From contig NZ_FNPZ01000004.1 in assembly GCF_900107435.1 (NCBI RefSeq), positions 248,001 to 312,000 on the forward strand: a stretch of 64,000 nucleotides of DNA, read 5' to 3'. This DNA comes from Herbiconiux ginsengi. GTDB lineage: Bacteria > Actinomycetota > Actinomycetes > Actinomycetales > Microbacteriaceae. This document shows positions 33,702-42,412 of this stretch, piece after piece; within the stretch, counting starts at the first letter, position 1, and each line of letters opens with the position of its first letter. The translations under genes were made by a program, and so were the position numbers. Below the pieces are notes generated by a model that was not told where the DNA came from, did no database searches, and saw only the letters and a program-made list of their open reading frames with translations.

Positions 33702-35240
33702 ATGTCGATCGCTCTCGCCGCACCGCACGCGGCCGCTGTCTCCGCCGGTGAGCGTGCCGCAGCCGCCGGCGGCAACGCCCTCGATGCCGCCCTCGCCGCC
33801 GCGGTCATGCTCACCGTGGTCTATCCGCACCAGTGCGCCCTCGGCGGCGACCTCATCGCCCTCGTGCGGAACCCCGCGGGGCAGACCACCGCCATCATCG
33901 CCGCGGGAACCGCTCCGGCCGCCATCGAGACCGTTTCGGCGTCCTGGGCGGCGGTGCCGAAGCAAGGCGTGCACTCCGTGACGGTTCCCGGCGTCGTCGC
34001 GGGCTGGCAGGCGGTCGCGCAGCAGGGGGCGGCCCTCGGGCTGGAACCCGCCTTCCGGCAGGCGGCGGCGACCGCGCGCGCCGGCAGCCCGGTGAGCGCC
34101 GGGTTGGCCCGGGCGATCGAGTCGCGGGCCGAGGCGATCACGGCCGACGCCGGTCTCTCCGCGATCTTCGCCCCGAACGCCCGGTTCTTGACGGAGGGCG
34201 AGCTCTGCGTGCAGACGGCGCTCGCCGACACGATGGAGCGGCTCGCCGCCGACCCGGGCGACTTCTACCGTGGCGACATCGCGCGGCAGCTGGTCGCCAC
34301 GCTGGCGGCGGCGGGCGGGACTCATGCCCTGTCCGACTTCGCGGCGTACTCGCCCGAGTCGACACCGGCCCTCGTCGCCGAGGTGGGCGGCCGCACCTGG
34401 TCGATCGCTCCGCCCCCCTCCGCCGGAGCCCTCATCCCGGGTGTCGTGGCGAGCGGCCTCGACGAGCACGGCAACGCCGACTCCGCGGCCCTCGTCGCCG
34501 CGAGCGTGCGCGGTGTCGCCGCACGCGGCGCCCACCTCGGCGATCCGCGGGTCGGGCCGATCGACGTCGAGCGGCTGCTCGACCTGTCGTCGGAGGCCTC
34601 GGCCGCGCCGCGCCTCGAGGCCCGCGCCAGCGGCGACACGGCCGCGGTCGTCGCGACCGACGACGAGGGCTGGGCGGTCACGATCGTGCAGAGTGTCTAC
34701 CAGACCTTCGGCGCCGGATTGCTCGACCCCGTCACCGGCGTGCTGTTCCACAACCGGGGGAGCGCGTTCACGATGGATGCCGCCTCACCCGCCCGGCTCC
34801 GCCCGGGAGCCCGCCCGCCCCACACGCTGTGTCCGCTGATCGTCGAAGACGCCGAGGCGGTGATCGTCGCGGGGTGCCAGGGCGGCCGAGCTCAGCCCTG
34901 GATCCTCGCCCAGCTCTTCGCCGACCCGTCGGCCCTCGGCGCGCCGCTGGGGGAGATCCTCGCCACCCCACGCTGGATCGTCGGCGACGTCGACCTCGGC
35001 CACGAGCGCCTCACCCTGGTCGCCGAACCGGGTTTGCCCGCGCTCGTGCACGAGGCCGCCGCCTCCCTCGGCGTGCCGTCGGTCGAGCTGCCCGGCCCGG
35101 CCGACGTCGCCGGCCACGTGCAGCTCGTGCGGCGGGCGCGGGCCACCGCCATCCTCGATGCGGGCAGCGACCCGCGTGCCGACGGCGTCGGCACTGTCTT
35201 TCCGTCAGAGCACGAAGGAGCCACCCATGACCTCACGTAA
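33702..35240 (+). CDS. Gamma-glutamyltransferase family protein, apparently intracellular
   Basis: A 512-residue Ntn-hydrolase of the GGT family. The N-terminal block APHAAAVSAGERAAAAGGNALDAALAA is the start of the mature GGT core. The small-subunit start with the catalytic Thr should be SGDTAAVVATDDEG, about residue 311, and PPPSAGAL precedes it. Family GGTs are usually exported, but here the core begins within ten residues of the ATG and there is no signal peptide, so the protein should stay in the cytoplasm. That fits removal of a gamma-glutamyl group from an intracellular intermediate. It lies two bases after the flavoenzyme stop; the copper amine oxidase overlaps its end. Confidence 0.83.
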   Translation: MSIALAAPHAAAVSAGERAAAAGGNALDAALAAAVMLTVVYPHQCALGGDLIALVRNPAGQTTAIIAAGTAPAAIETVSASWAAVPKQGVHSVTVPGVVAGWQAVAQQGAALGLEPAFRQAAATARAGSPVSAGLARAIESRAEAITADAGLSAIFAPNARFLTEGELCVQTALADTMERLAADPGDFYRGDIARQLVATLAAAGGTHALSDFAAYSPESTPALVAEVGGRTWSIAPPPSAGALIPGVVASGLDEHGNADSAALVAASVRGVAARGAHLGDPRVGPIDVERLLDLSSEASAAPRLEARASGDTAAVVATDDEGWAVTIVQSVYQTFGAGLLDPVTGVLFHNRGSAFTMDAASPARLRPGARPPHTLCPLIVEDAEAVIVAGCQGGRAQPWILAQLFADPSALGAPLGEILATPRWIVGDVDLGHERLTLVAEPGLPALVHEAAASLGVPSVELPGPADVAGHVQLVRRARATAILDAGSDPRADGVGTVFPSEHEGATHDLT

Positions 35241-37140
35241 CTGGACCGATCCGGTCACCCCCGCCGAGATCGACGAGATCTCCGCCCTCGTGCGCGCCGA
35301 CGAGCGGATCGGCGAACGCCCGCGGTTCTGGGGCATCGCCGTCGAGGAGAGCCTCGGCCGAGCACTCGCTCCCGGCCAGGGCCGCCCGGTGCGGCTCGTC
35401 GTGATGAATCCGGATGCCCACGCGGCATGGGAGGTCACGGGCTGGACCTCGGGCATTGACCGGGACGCATCTCTCTCCGGCTGGACTCCGGTCGACGCCA
35501 AGCGCCCCGGTGTGTCGTCGGACGAGGCCCGGATGGTGGCCGTCGCCGCCCGCAACAGCCCGATCCTGAAGGAGGCCCTCGCCAAGCGGGGCATCCACGA
35601 CACCTCGCTCGTCTGGGTCGACCCCGAGTCGATCACGGGATTCGAGCCCGAAGACCTGGCCGACCGCCGCCTCTCCTGGGGCACGGTCTGGCACCGCCTC
35701 ACGGCCGACGACAACGGCTACGCGCGCCCCGTCGCCGGCCTCGTGCCGATCATCGACCTCGAGACGCTCGAGATCGTGCGACTCGAAGACCACGGCGTGA
35801 TCCCGCTGGCCGCCGAGACGGGCAACTACCGCTCGGGCACCTGGGGTCCTGACCGCACGGTCGCCCCGCTCGAGATCGTGCAGCCCGAAGGCCCCGGCTT
35901 CGAGGTCGACGGCCACCTGGTCTCCTGGCAGGGCTGGCAGTTCCGCATTGGATTCACACACCGCGAGGGTCTCGTGCTGCACGACATCGGCTACCAGGAC
36001 GGCGACACCGTGCGCCCGGTGCTGCGCCGGGCCGCGATCAACGAGATGTACGTGCCCTACCTCGACGCCGACCCCACCGCGTATCGCAAGAACTTCTTCG
36101 ACTGGGGCGAGTACGGCGCCGGGCCTCTGACGGCCTCACTAGAGCTCGGCTGCGACTGCCTCGGCGAGATCCGCTACTTCGATGCCCACTTCATCGACGG
36201 CTACGGCGCCGCGAAGACGATCGTCAACGGGATCTGCCTGCACGAGGAAGACGACTCCATCCTCTGGAAGCACGTGAACACGCGCACCGGCGAATCGGAG
36301 GTGCGGCGTCAGCGCCGCCTCGTCATCTCCTCCTTCGCCACCGTGGCCAACTACGACTACGGCTTCTACTGGACCCTCTACCAAGACGGTGCGATCGAAC
36401 TCGAGGTGAAGCTGACGGGCATCCTGTCGGTGTCGGGCATCGACGACGGCGACGAGCCCGCTTTCGGCCGGATGGTGGCCCCGAACGTGCAGGCGCCCAC
36501 GCACCAGCACTACTTCGCGGTGCGCATGGACACGGCCGTCGACGGGCCGAGGAACCGCCTCGTGCAAGTGCACGCCGAGATCGAGGACGACGAGACGCTC
36601 AACCCCTACGGCAACGCCGTGAAGATGGTCTCGACCACGATCGCCTCCGAGCGGGAGGCTGCGCTCGTGAACGACCCCTCCCGTGCGGTGCACTGGCGCA
36701 TCGAGAGCACCGAGCGGACCAACCGCTACGGCGACTCCACCTCCTACCGGCTGGTGCTGCCGAACACGACCCGGTTGTTCGCGCGGCCCGGCAGTGTCGT
36801 CGAACGCAAGGCCCCGTTCGTCGCGAAACACCTGTGGGCGACCGCCTACGACCCGGCCGAGCGCTTCATCGCCGGCGAGTACCCGAACCAGGCCCCGCTC
36901 GGGGAAGAGGGCATCACGGCCTGGCAGCAGGCCGACCGGCCGCTCGACGGAGCCGAGCTCGTGGTGTGGCCGATCGTCGGAGTGCACCACTACGTGCGCC
37001 CCGAGGACTGGCCGATCATGCCGATCCAGCACATCGGGCTTCGACTCGAGCCCGACGGCTTCTTCGACCGCAACCCGGCGCTCGACGTGCCGCCGTCCCG
37101 TGCGGCCCACGTGGTCGACGGCGGCCACGCCTGCCACTGA
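35227..37140 (+). CDS. Copper-containing primary amine oxidase
   Basis: A 637-residue quinoprotein that oxidises primary amines to aldehydes with release of ammonia and H2O2. Tyr376 in TVANYDYGFYW is the precursor of topaquinone (NYD/E), Asp292 in NFFDWGEYG matches the catalytic base, and the copper ligands appear as HQH in APTHQHYFAVRMD and the His of PIQHIGLRLEPDGFF. No signal peptide is visible. The ATG at 35227 follows GAAGGAG and overlaps the GGT gene by 14 bases. It provides aldehydes for the dehydrogenase encoded at 42413. Confidence 0.95.
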   Translation: MTSRNWTDPVTPAEIDEISALVRADERIGERPRFWGIAVEESLGRALAPGQGRPVRLVVMNPDAHAAWEVTGWTSGIDRDASLSGWTPVDAKRPGVSSDEARMVAVAARNSPILKEALAKRGIHDTSLVWVDPESITGFEPEDLADRRLSWGTVWHRLTADDNGYARPVAGLVPIIDLETLEIVRLEDHGVIPLAAETGNYRSGTWGPDRTVAPLEIVQPEGPGFEVDGHLVSWQGWQFRIGFTHREGLVLHDIGYQDGDTVRPVLRRAAINEMYVPYLDADPTAYRKNFFDWGEYGAGPLTASLELGCDCLGEIRYFDAHFIDGYGAAKTIVNGICLHEEDDSILWKHVNTRTGESEVRRQRRLVISSFATVANYDYGFYWTLYQDGAIELEVKLTGILSVSGIDDGDEPAFGRMVAPNVQAPTHQHYFAVRMDTAVDGPRNRLVQVHAEIEDDETLNPYGNAVKMVSTTIASEREAALVNDPSRAVHWRIESTERTNRYGDSTSYRLVLPNTTRLFARPGSVVERKAPFVAKHLWATAYDPAERFIAGEYPNQAPLGEEGITAWQQADRPLDGAELVVWPIVGVHHYVRPEDWPIMPIQHIGLRLEPDGFFDRNPALDVPPSRAAHVVDGGHACH

Positions 37141-37143
37141 TCG

Positions 37144-37644
37144 ATGGCGGAGGTCCTGCACCTCGGTGCCCTCGGCGCGGCCGGTCTCGGTGCGTGCTGC
37201 GTGGCACTGGACGGCGCGCGCCCGCGGGTGCGCGAAGTGCTGCTCGCGCTCACCATGGTGGCGGCGATGCTCGACGTCGTCAGCGGACTGCGGCTCGTGC
37301 CCGTGCTCGTGTGGAGCGCGCTCACCGTCGCGCTCGCGCTCGCCCTGGCCGTGCGCCGACGCCGCTCGAGCGAGGCCCCGGGGGTCGGGCGGATGCGCCT
37401 GCACTCCTCGCTCGGAGCGATCGTGATGGCGGGGCTGATGCTCGTGATGGGCGGGGGCCGAGCGGCCGCGCACGGGCATCACGGCTCGACCGCGCCGCTC
37501 CTCCTCGGAACCCTGGTGATCGCCGCCGTGGTGCTGGCCGCCGCCGCCCTCCCGGAACTGCGGCGCGGGCACATCCTCGAACGGGTGCAGTACGCGGCGA
37601 TGTCGGCGTCGCTGCTGATGCTCGGGGGCGCCGCGCTCGGGTGA
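37144..37644 (+). CDS. Small DUF5134-like membrane protein
   Basis: A 166-residue protein with five hydrophobic segments (about 5-20, 32-50, 54-72, 88-105 and 118-160). A His-rich AAHGHHGS occurs between helices (about 110-117), which could bind a metal, possibly copper for the amine oxidase encoded three bases upstream. The resemblance is to actinobacterial DUF5134 proteins, whose function is unknown. It is the last gene of operon A and converges on the GntR gene with 16 bases between the stops. Confidence 0.65.
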   Translation: MAEVLHLGALGAAGLGACCVALDGARPRVREVLLALTMVAAMLDVVSGLRLVPVLVWSALTVALALALAVRRRRSSEAPGVGRMRLHSSLGAIVMAGLMLVMGGGRAAAHGHHGSTAPLLLGTLVIAAVVLAAAALPELRRGHILERVQYAAMSASLLMLGGAALG

Positions 37645-37660
37645 GCTCCGGTCGAGCGCC

Positions 37661-38377
37661 TCAGGCGGTGAAGACCGTCGAGCTGCGCCGCTCGTACCAG
37701 TGCGCGAGCTGCTCGCCGGCGCCGATCACGTGGGCGCGCATCTGAGCGCTCGCCGCCTCAGCGTCGCCCCGCTCGATCGCGTCGATGATGCGCAGGTGCT
37801 CCTGGTAGTTCTCCTCGCGGTGCCGATCGTCGTTCACGAGGAGCTGCGCCGACACGTTGCGCGGGAAGGTCTCGTTGATCTCCTCGATCGCCCGGGCGAG
37901 TCGTGCGTTCGCGGAGACCGTGGTGATGGTGTCGTGGAACACGTCGTTCTCGGGCCGGCTGTTCGTGGCCCGCTCCGCGCCGGGTCGGCCGGCGGCGATC
38001 GAACGGTCGTACATGTCCTGGTTGGCGACCCTGAGGCGCTGGATGTCGCTCTGCGAGATACGGCTCACCGCACGGGCGGCGGCCAGGGCTTCGAGTTCGG
38101 CGCGCACTTCGTAGGCCTCGCGCACCTCCCAGGGGGCAGGCACCCGCACCACGGCCCCGCGGTTCGGCACGACGTCGATGAGGCCGCCGGTCTGCAGCTG
38201 CCGGAGCGCCTCGCGCACGGGGGTGCGGCTCACGCCGAAGTCGTTCGCGAGCTCGGCCTGCCGCAACTGAGCGCCGATCGGGATGTCGCCGCTCATGATC
38301 CGGGCTCGGATCCTCGCGGCGATCTCGTCGACGAGCGCGTGCCCCGACGACAGTTCGCCGATCGTCTCCTCCGACAT
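37661..38377 (-). CDS. GntR family transcriptional regulator, FCD subgroup
   Basis: 238 residues. The N-terminal winged helix (about 12-80) contains GAQLRQAELANDFGVSRTPVREALRQL, and the all-helical FCD effector domain (about 90-225) contains VRAELEALAAARAVS, ENDVFHDTI and AHVIGAGEQL. FCD regulators bind carboxylate-type metabolites with a metal. The frame is open far upstream, but the ATG at 38377 is preceded by GGAGGAG. It is the only regulator in the 33 kb cluster and shares its promoter region with the VanB-like gene, where site B lies. It should therefore be the protein that recognises the six GGATCC-pair operators and regulate itself. Confidence 0.92.
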   Translation of the reverse strand: MSEETIGELSSGHALVDEIAARIRARIMSGDIPIGAQLRQAELANDFGVSRTPVREALRQLQTGGLIDVVPNRGAVVRVPAPWEVREAYEVRAELEALAAARAVSRISQSDIQRLRVANQDMYDRSIAAGRPGAERATNSRPENDVFHDTITTVSANARLARAIEEINETFPRNVSAQLLVNDDRHREENYQEHLRIIDAIERGDAEAASAQMRAHVIGAGEQLAHWYERRSSTVFTA

Positions 38378-38482
38378 TCGTGTCTCCTCCCGCGGTGCAC
38401 TCGCTGCGATCTCCCGGAACGGTAGCAGTCCGCTCGGCCGGGGTTCTGCAAGCGTACGGCATGGCGTCCCAACTGCCGCTAA

Positions 38483-38511
38483 TTGGATCCATGTCTGCCA
38501 TGTTAGGATCC
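38483..38511 (+). promoter_or_regulatory. GGATCC-pair operator, site B, with leaderless promoter
   Basis: TTGGATCC at 38483-38490 and TAGGATCC at 38504-38511. TAGGAT (38504-38509) sits six bases before the ATG at 38516, the position of a -10 of a leaderless mRNA, so the second hexamer overlaps the core promoter. The site lies in the shared region with the GntR gene. Confidence 0.78.
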
Positions 38512-38515
38512 ACGT

Positions 38516-39460
38516 ATGGTTGATTCCGCGGTGATGACCGAGCTGCGCGTGCGGGTTCGCACGCTCGCCCGCGAAGCCGACGACGTCCTGTCGGTCGAGT
38601 TCGAGGCGCTCGCCGGTGCGCTGCCGCGCTGGACCCCGGGCTCCCACATCGACCTCGTCGTGCCCGGAGCGCCCGTGCGCCAATACTCCCTCTGCGGCGA
38701 CCCGGCCTCCCCGCGTTACCGCATCGCCGTGCGGCGCGAGACCGAGAGCCGAGGCGGCTCCCGCGCCATCCACGAGCGCCTGCGACCGGGCGACGAAGTC
38801 GTGCTTCGCGAACCCCGCAACCACTTCGTGCTCGAGCCGGCGGCCGAATACCTCTTCATCGCCGGCGGCATCGGCATCACTCCTCTTCTGCCCATGCTGC
38901 GCGAGGCGAGCGAGCGCGGCGCGGCCTGGCGGCTGCTCTATCTCGGCAGCTCCCGCTCCCGCATGCCCTTCCTCGACGAGATCGCCGGACGAGGCGGCGA
39001 CTGCCGCGTGATCGCCGCCGATGAGGGCACCCGCGCCGACCTCGTCGCGGAGGTCGCCGCCTCACCCGACGCCCTCGTCTACGCGTGCGGCCCCGAACGG
39101 ATGCTCTCCGCCCTGGCCGAGGCGGTGACCGATGACTCGGAGCGGCTGCGGATGGAGTATTTCTCCGCCCCCGAGGTGCACTACGAGCCGGGCGGGCCGT
39201 TCCGCATCCGCCTCGACCGCAGCGGCCTCGAACTCGACGTGTCGCCCGACGAGACCATTCTCGAGGTCATGCGCGGCGCCGGCGTCGACGTGCTCACCGA
39301 CTGCGAGGAGGGCATCTGCGGAAGCTGCGAGACCCGCATCGTCGACGGCGAGGCCGAGCACCGGGATTTCGTGCTCACCGCGCAGGAGAAGTCCGAGAAC
39401 CACTGCCTCATGGTGTGCGTCTCCCGCGCATCCTGCCCCGTGCTCGTGCTCGACGCCTAG
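38516..39460 (+). CDS. PDR/VanB-type oxygenase reductase
   Basis: A 314-residue electron-transfer protein with a flavin domain first (about 8-105, RQYSLCGDP), an NAD domain next (FIAGGIGITPLLPML, YACGPERML) and a C-terminal plant-type 2Fe-2S ferredoxin domain with Cys ligands in DCEEGICGSCETRI and a later Cys near HCLMVC. This order is that of phthalate dioxygenase reductase and VanB. It passes electrons from NADH to a Rieske oxygenase, encoded next. The first ATG (38516) probably starts a leaderless mRNA; an in-frame ATG six codons later is an alternative. Confidence 0.93.
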   Translation: MVDSAVMTELRVRVRTLAREADDVLSVEFEALAGALPRWTPGSHIDLVVPGAPVRQYSLCGDPASPRYRIAVRRETESRGGSRAIHERLRPGDEVVLREPRNHFVLEPAAEYLFIAGGIGITPLLPMLREASERGAAWRLLYLGSSRSRMPFLDEIAGRGGDCRVIAADEGTRADLVAEVAASPDALVYACGPERMLSALAEAVTDDSERLRMEYFSAPEVHYEPGGPFRIRLDRSGLELDVSPDETILEVMRGAGVDVLTDCEEGICGSCETRIVDGEAEHRDFVLTAQEKSENHCLMVCVSRASCPVLVLDA

Positions 39461-39503
39461 ACCACACCGCCTCCCCGCCGAAACCACTGAAGGAGCCACT
39501 CGC

Positions 39504-40841
39504 ATGCTCAAACAGGAAGACAACGAGAAGATCACCCGCTCGGGCCCGGGGACGCCGCTCGGCAACCTCCTGCGCTCCTACTGGCAGCCGGTGGCCCTGG
39601 TGTCGGAGATGCCGGGAGAGCGCCCCGTGAAGCAGGTGCGCATCATGAGCGAAGACCTGGTGCTGTTCAAGAAGCGGCAGGGCTGGGGCCTGATCAGCCG
39701 CTACTGCGCGCACCGAGGCGTCGACCTGTCGTTCGGGCGTCTCGAAGAAGACGGCATCCGCTGCCTCTACCACGGCTGGCTCTACGACGGCGAGGGTCGA
39801 TGCGTCGAGCAGCCGGCGGAACCCGACCACAGCCAGTTCCTCGGCAAGGTGCGCATCGCGAACTACCCGTGCGTGGAGAAGAACGGCATCGTCTTCGCCT
39901 ACATGGGGGCCGGCGACCCACCGCCGTTTCCCGATTACGACTGCTTCGTGGCGCCGGAGGAGTACACCTTCGCCTTCAAGGGCCTGTGGGAGTGCAACTG
40001 GCTGCAGGGCCTCGAGGGCGGTATCGATCCGAGCCATGTGTCGTTCCTCCACCGCTTCATCCAGGAGGATCCGCGGGAGATGTACGGTCAGCAGTTCGCC
40101 GAAGAGGTCGAGGGCACCGGCAAGAAGCTGTCGATGCTCGTGGGTGAGAGCTTCCGCCCCGACATCGAGGTGGAGAACGCCGAGCACGGGCTGCGCGTCT
40201 ACGCCCTGCGCCAACTGACCGAGGACATCAAGCACGTGCGGGTGACCAACCTCATGTTCCCGAACGCCTTCGTGGTGCCGTTCGGCAACACGAAGGTCTT
40301 CACGCAGTGGCACGTGCCGATCGACGACGACAACCACTACTGGTTCATGATCTGGTACGACTTCGCCGAGACCACCGACAAGGACACCCTGCTTCAGCAG
40401 CGCCTCGAGGGCGTGAGCCTTCCGGAGTACCGGCCCTTGCGCAACCGCAGCAACAACTGGGGCTTCGACCCCCAGGAGCAGAAGGAGCTCACCTACACGG
40501 GCATGGGCCTCGACATCAACGTGCACGACCAATGGGCGGTGGAGAGCATGGGCCCCATCCAGGACCGCACGGTGGAGCGCCTCGGCGTCTCCGACCGCGC
40601 GGTGAGTGCGAACCGCCGGCTGCTGCTGCGCGCGATGGAGGCATTCGCCGCGGGGGCGCAGACGCCGTCGCATCCGGTGAGCGCCGCGGAGGCCGCACAG
40701 CTCACCGGGCCCATCGCGATGGACACGATCGCGGCGAACGATTCCTGGCAGGAGCGCTGGGTGCAGCGCGAGCAGGAGCGCCGGGCGGCGTCGCCGTGGG
40801 CAGGACCCCAGGCGAGCGTGGAGGTCTCGGTCGATGCGTGA
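39504..40841 (+). CDS. Rieske non-heme iron oxygenase, alpha subunit
   Basis: 445 residues. Rieske centre: Cys68-x-His70 (CAHRGVDLSFGRL) and Cys87-xx-His90 (CLYHGW). Mononuclear iron: Asp175-xx-His178-xxxx-His183 (GGIDPSHVSFLHR). Length and the single-subunit context fit the phthalate-dioxygenase / VanA type, which hydroxylate rings or remove O- or N-alkyl groups. AAGGAG lies eight bases before the ATG. It sits between its reductase and a glutamine-synthetase-like ligase that overlaps its end by eight bases; a ligase with a Rieske enzyme recalls aniline dioxygenase systems. The substrate is unknown. Confidence 0.92.
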   Translation: MLKQEDNEKITRSGPGTPLGNLLRSYWQPVALVSEMPGERPVKQVRIMSEDLVLFKKRQGWGLISRYCAHRGVDLSFGRLEEDGIRCLYHGWLYDGEGRCVEQPAEPDHSQFLGKVRIANYPCVEKNGIVFAYMGAGDPPPFPDYDCFVAPEEYTFAFKGLWECNWLQGLEGGIDPSHVSFLHRFIQEDPREMYGQQFAEEVEGTGKKLSMLVGESFRPDIEVENAEHGLRVYALRQLTEDIKHVRVTNLMFPNAFVVPFGNTKVFTQWHVPIDDDNHYWFMIWYDFAETTDKDTLLQQRLEGVSLPEYRPLRNRSNNWGFDPQEQKELTYTGMGLDINVHDQWAVESMGPIQDRTVERLGVSDRAVSANRRLLLRAMEAFAAGAQTPSHPVSAAEAAQLTGPIAMDTIAANDSWQERWVQREQERRAASPWAGPQASVEVSVDA

Positions 40842-42369
40842 GCGCAACGCCGACGAACGGCGCGTGTCGGAGAACGGCGGCGGGGTGTCGGCTCGCCCGA
40901 TCCTCGCGGCCGAGCGCACCGGCTTCGTGGCCCGTCACGACCTGTGGTCGGAGGCGCAGTACGCCGCCGCCGGCCAGCTGCGGCGCGTCATGGACGAGCT
41001 CGGCATCGAGATGGTGCGCTTCTCCTTCGTCGACCAGCACGGAATCCTCCGCGGCAAGACCGTCACGCGGGCCGGCGTCGCCGCCGCCCTGCGTTCGGGC
41101 CTCACGGTGCCGAGCTCCCTGCTGCTGAAAGACACCTCCGGGCTGTCGGTGTTCTCTGTCTTCTCGGCCGAGACCGGCGTGGGCGTGGAGGGCTTCAGCG
41201 GCGCCGGCGACATCGTGCTCGTGCCCGACCCGACCACCTTCCGGGTGCTGCCGTGGACCGATCGCACGGCGTGGATCCTCTGCGATCTGCGCTTTCCCGA
41301 CGGCGCCCCGGTGCCGTTCTGCACGCGCACGATCCTGCGGACCGAGCTCGCCGCCCTCGCCTCCCGGGGGCTCGCGATGACGGTCGGCGCCGAGCTCGAG
41401 TTCCATCTCTACAAAGTCGACGACGAGTCGCTGGCTCCCGGCCACGTCGGTGCGCCCGGCCGGCCGGGCGACGCGATCAGCGCCTCGCCGACCACGCGGG
41501 GCTCCCAGTTGCTGCACGAGGAATCGCTCGACGCCCTGCAGCCCTTCGTCGACGCCCTCTACCAGGGCCTGACGCTGCTCGACCTGCCGTTGCGCTCGAT
41601 CGAGCTCGAATTCGGCCCCAGCCAGTTCGAGATCACGATGGAGGCCGGCGACGCCGCGGTCATCGCCGATGCGGTCGTGCTCTGCCGGATGGCGGTGCGG
41701 CGCATCGCGCGAGGGCTCGGGTATCACGCGACCTTCATGTCCCGGCCCCAGGGGGCGGAGGGTGCGTCGACCGGATGGCACCTGCACCAGTCGCTCTCGA
41801 TGCTCGGCACCGGCGAGCCAGTGTTCATCCCCGACGCCGAGACGGAGACCGGGCCGCTGAGCGCGCTCGCACGATCGTACCTGGCCGGCCTGCTGGCGCA
41901 CGCGCCCGCAGCCGCCGCGTTCACCACCCCCACGGTGAACGGCTACAAGCGCTATCAGCCGTTCTCCCTCGCCCCCGACCGGGTCGCCTGGGGCATCGAC
42001 AACAAGGGTGCGATGATCCGCGCGGTGGGCGGCCCGGGCGACCCGGCGACGCGCCTCGAGAACCGTTCGGGCGAGCCGGCCGCGAACCCCTACCTCTACA
42101 TCGCCTCGCAGCTGATCAGCGGCATGGACGGCATGGAGCGCGGCCTCACGCCCCCGCCGCCCACGACCGATCCCTACGAGACGGATGCGCCGCCACTGCC
42201 CACATCGCTCGGCGCCGCCGTCGATGCTCTGGCGGCCGACGACGCCTTCCGGCAAGCGCTCGGCCAGACCGTGGTGGACTGGTACGCAGCGATCAAGCGC
42301 GCCGAGTTCGGCCGCTACCTCCGCCACGTCTCCGATTGGGAGCAGCGCGAGTACTTCGGGATCTTCTGA
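40834..42369 (+). CDS. Glutamine synthetase-like gamma-glutamylamide ligase
   Basis: A 511-residue protein of the glutamine synthetase superfamily, PuuA/GlnT-like rather than the nitrogen-assimilating GlnA. Metal and substrate motifs are GAELEFHLYK, ELEFGPSQFEIT, GWHLHQSLS and the C-terminal NKGAMIRAVGG/ATRLENRSGEPAANPYLYIA. The Tyr adenylylation loop of GlnA is missing. Such enzymes join glutamate to amines (putrescine, isopropylamine, anilines) using ATP before oxidation. Overlap with the Rieske gene indicates tight coupling, and an intracellular GGT encoded at 33702 could reverse the ligation. Confidence 0.9.
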   Translation: MRERNADERRVSENGGGVSARPILAAERTGFVARHDLWSEAQYAAAGQLRRVMDELGIEMVRFSFVDQHGILRGKTVTRAGVAAALRSGLTVPSSLLLKDTSGLSVFSVFSAETGVGVEGFSGAGDIVLVPDPTTFRVLPWTDRTAWILCDLRFPDGAPVPFCTRTILRTELAALASRGLAMTVGAELEFHLYKVDDESLAPGHVGAPGRPGDAISASPTTRGSQLLHEESLDALQPFVDALYQGLTLLDLPLRSIELEFGPSQFEITMEAGDAAVIADAVVLCRMAVRRIARGLGYHATFMSRPQGAEGASTGWHLHQSLSMLGTGEPVFIPDAETETGPLSALARSYLAGLLAHAPAAAAFTTPTVNGYKRYQPFSLAPDRVAWGIDNKGAMIRAVGGPGDPATRLENRSGEPAANPYLYIASQLISGMDGMERGLTPPPPTTDPYETDAPPLPTSLGAAVDALAADDAFRQALGQTVVDWYAAIKRAEFGRYLRHVSDWEQREYFGIF

Positions 42370-42412
42370 TCCCGCCCGCACGAGCATCCGCACAACGAAG
42401 AGAGAACACCAG

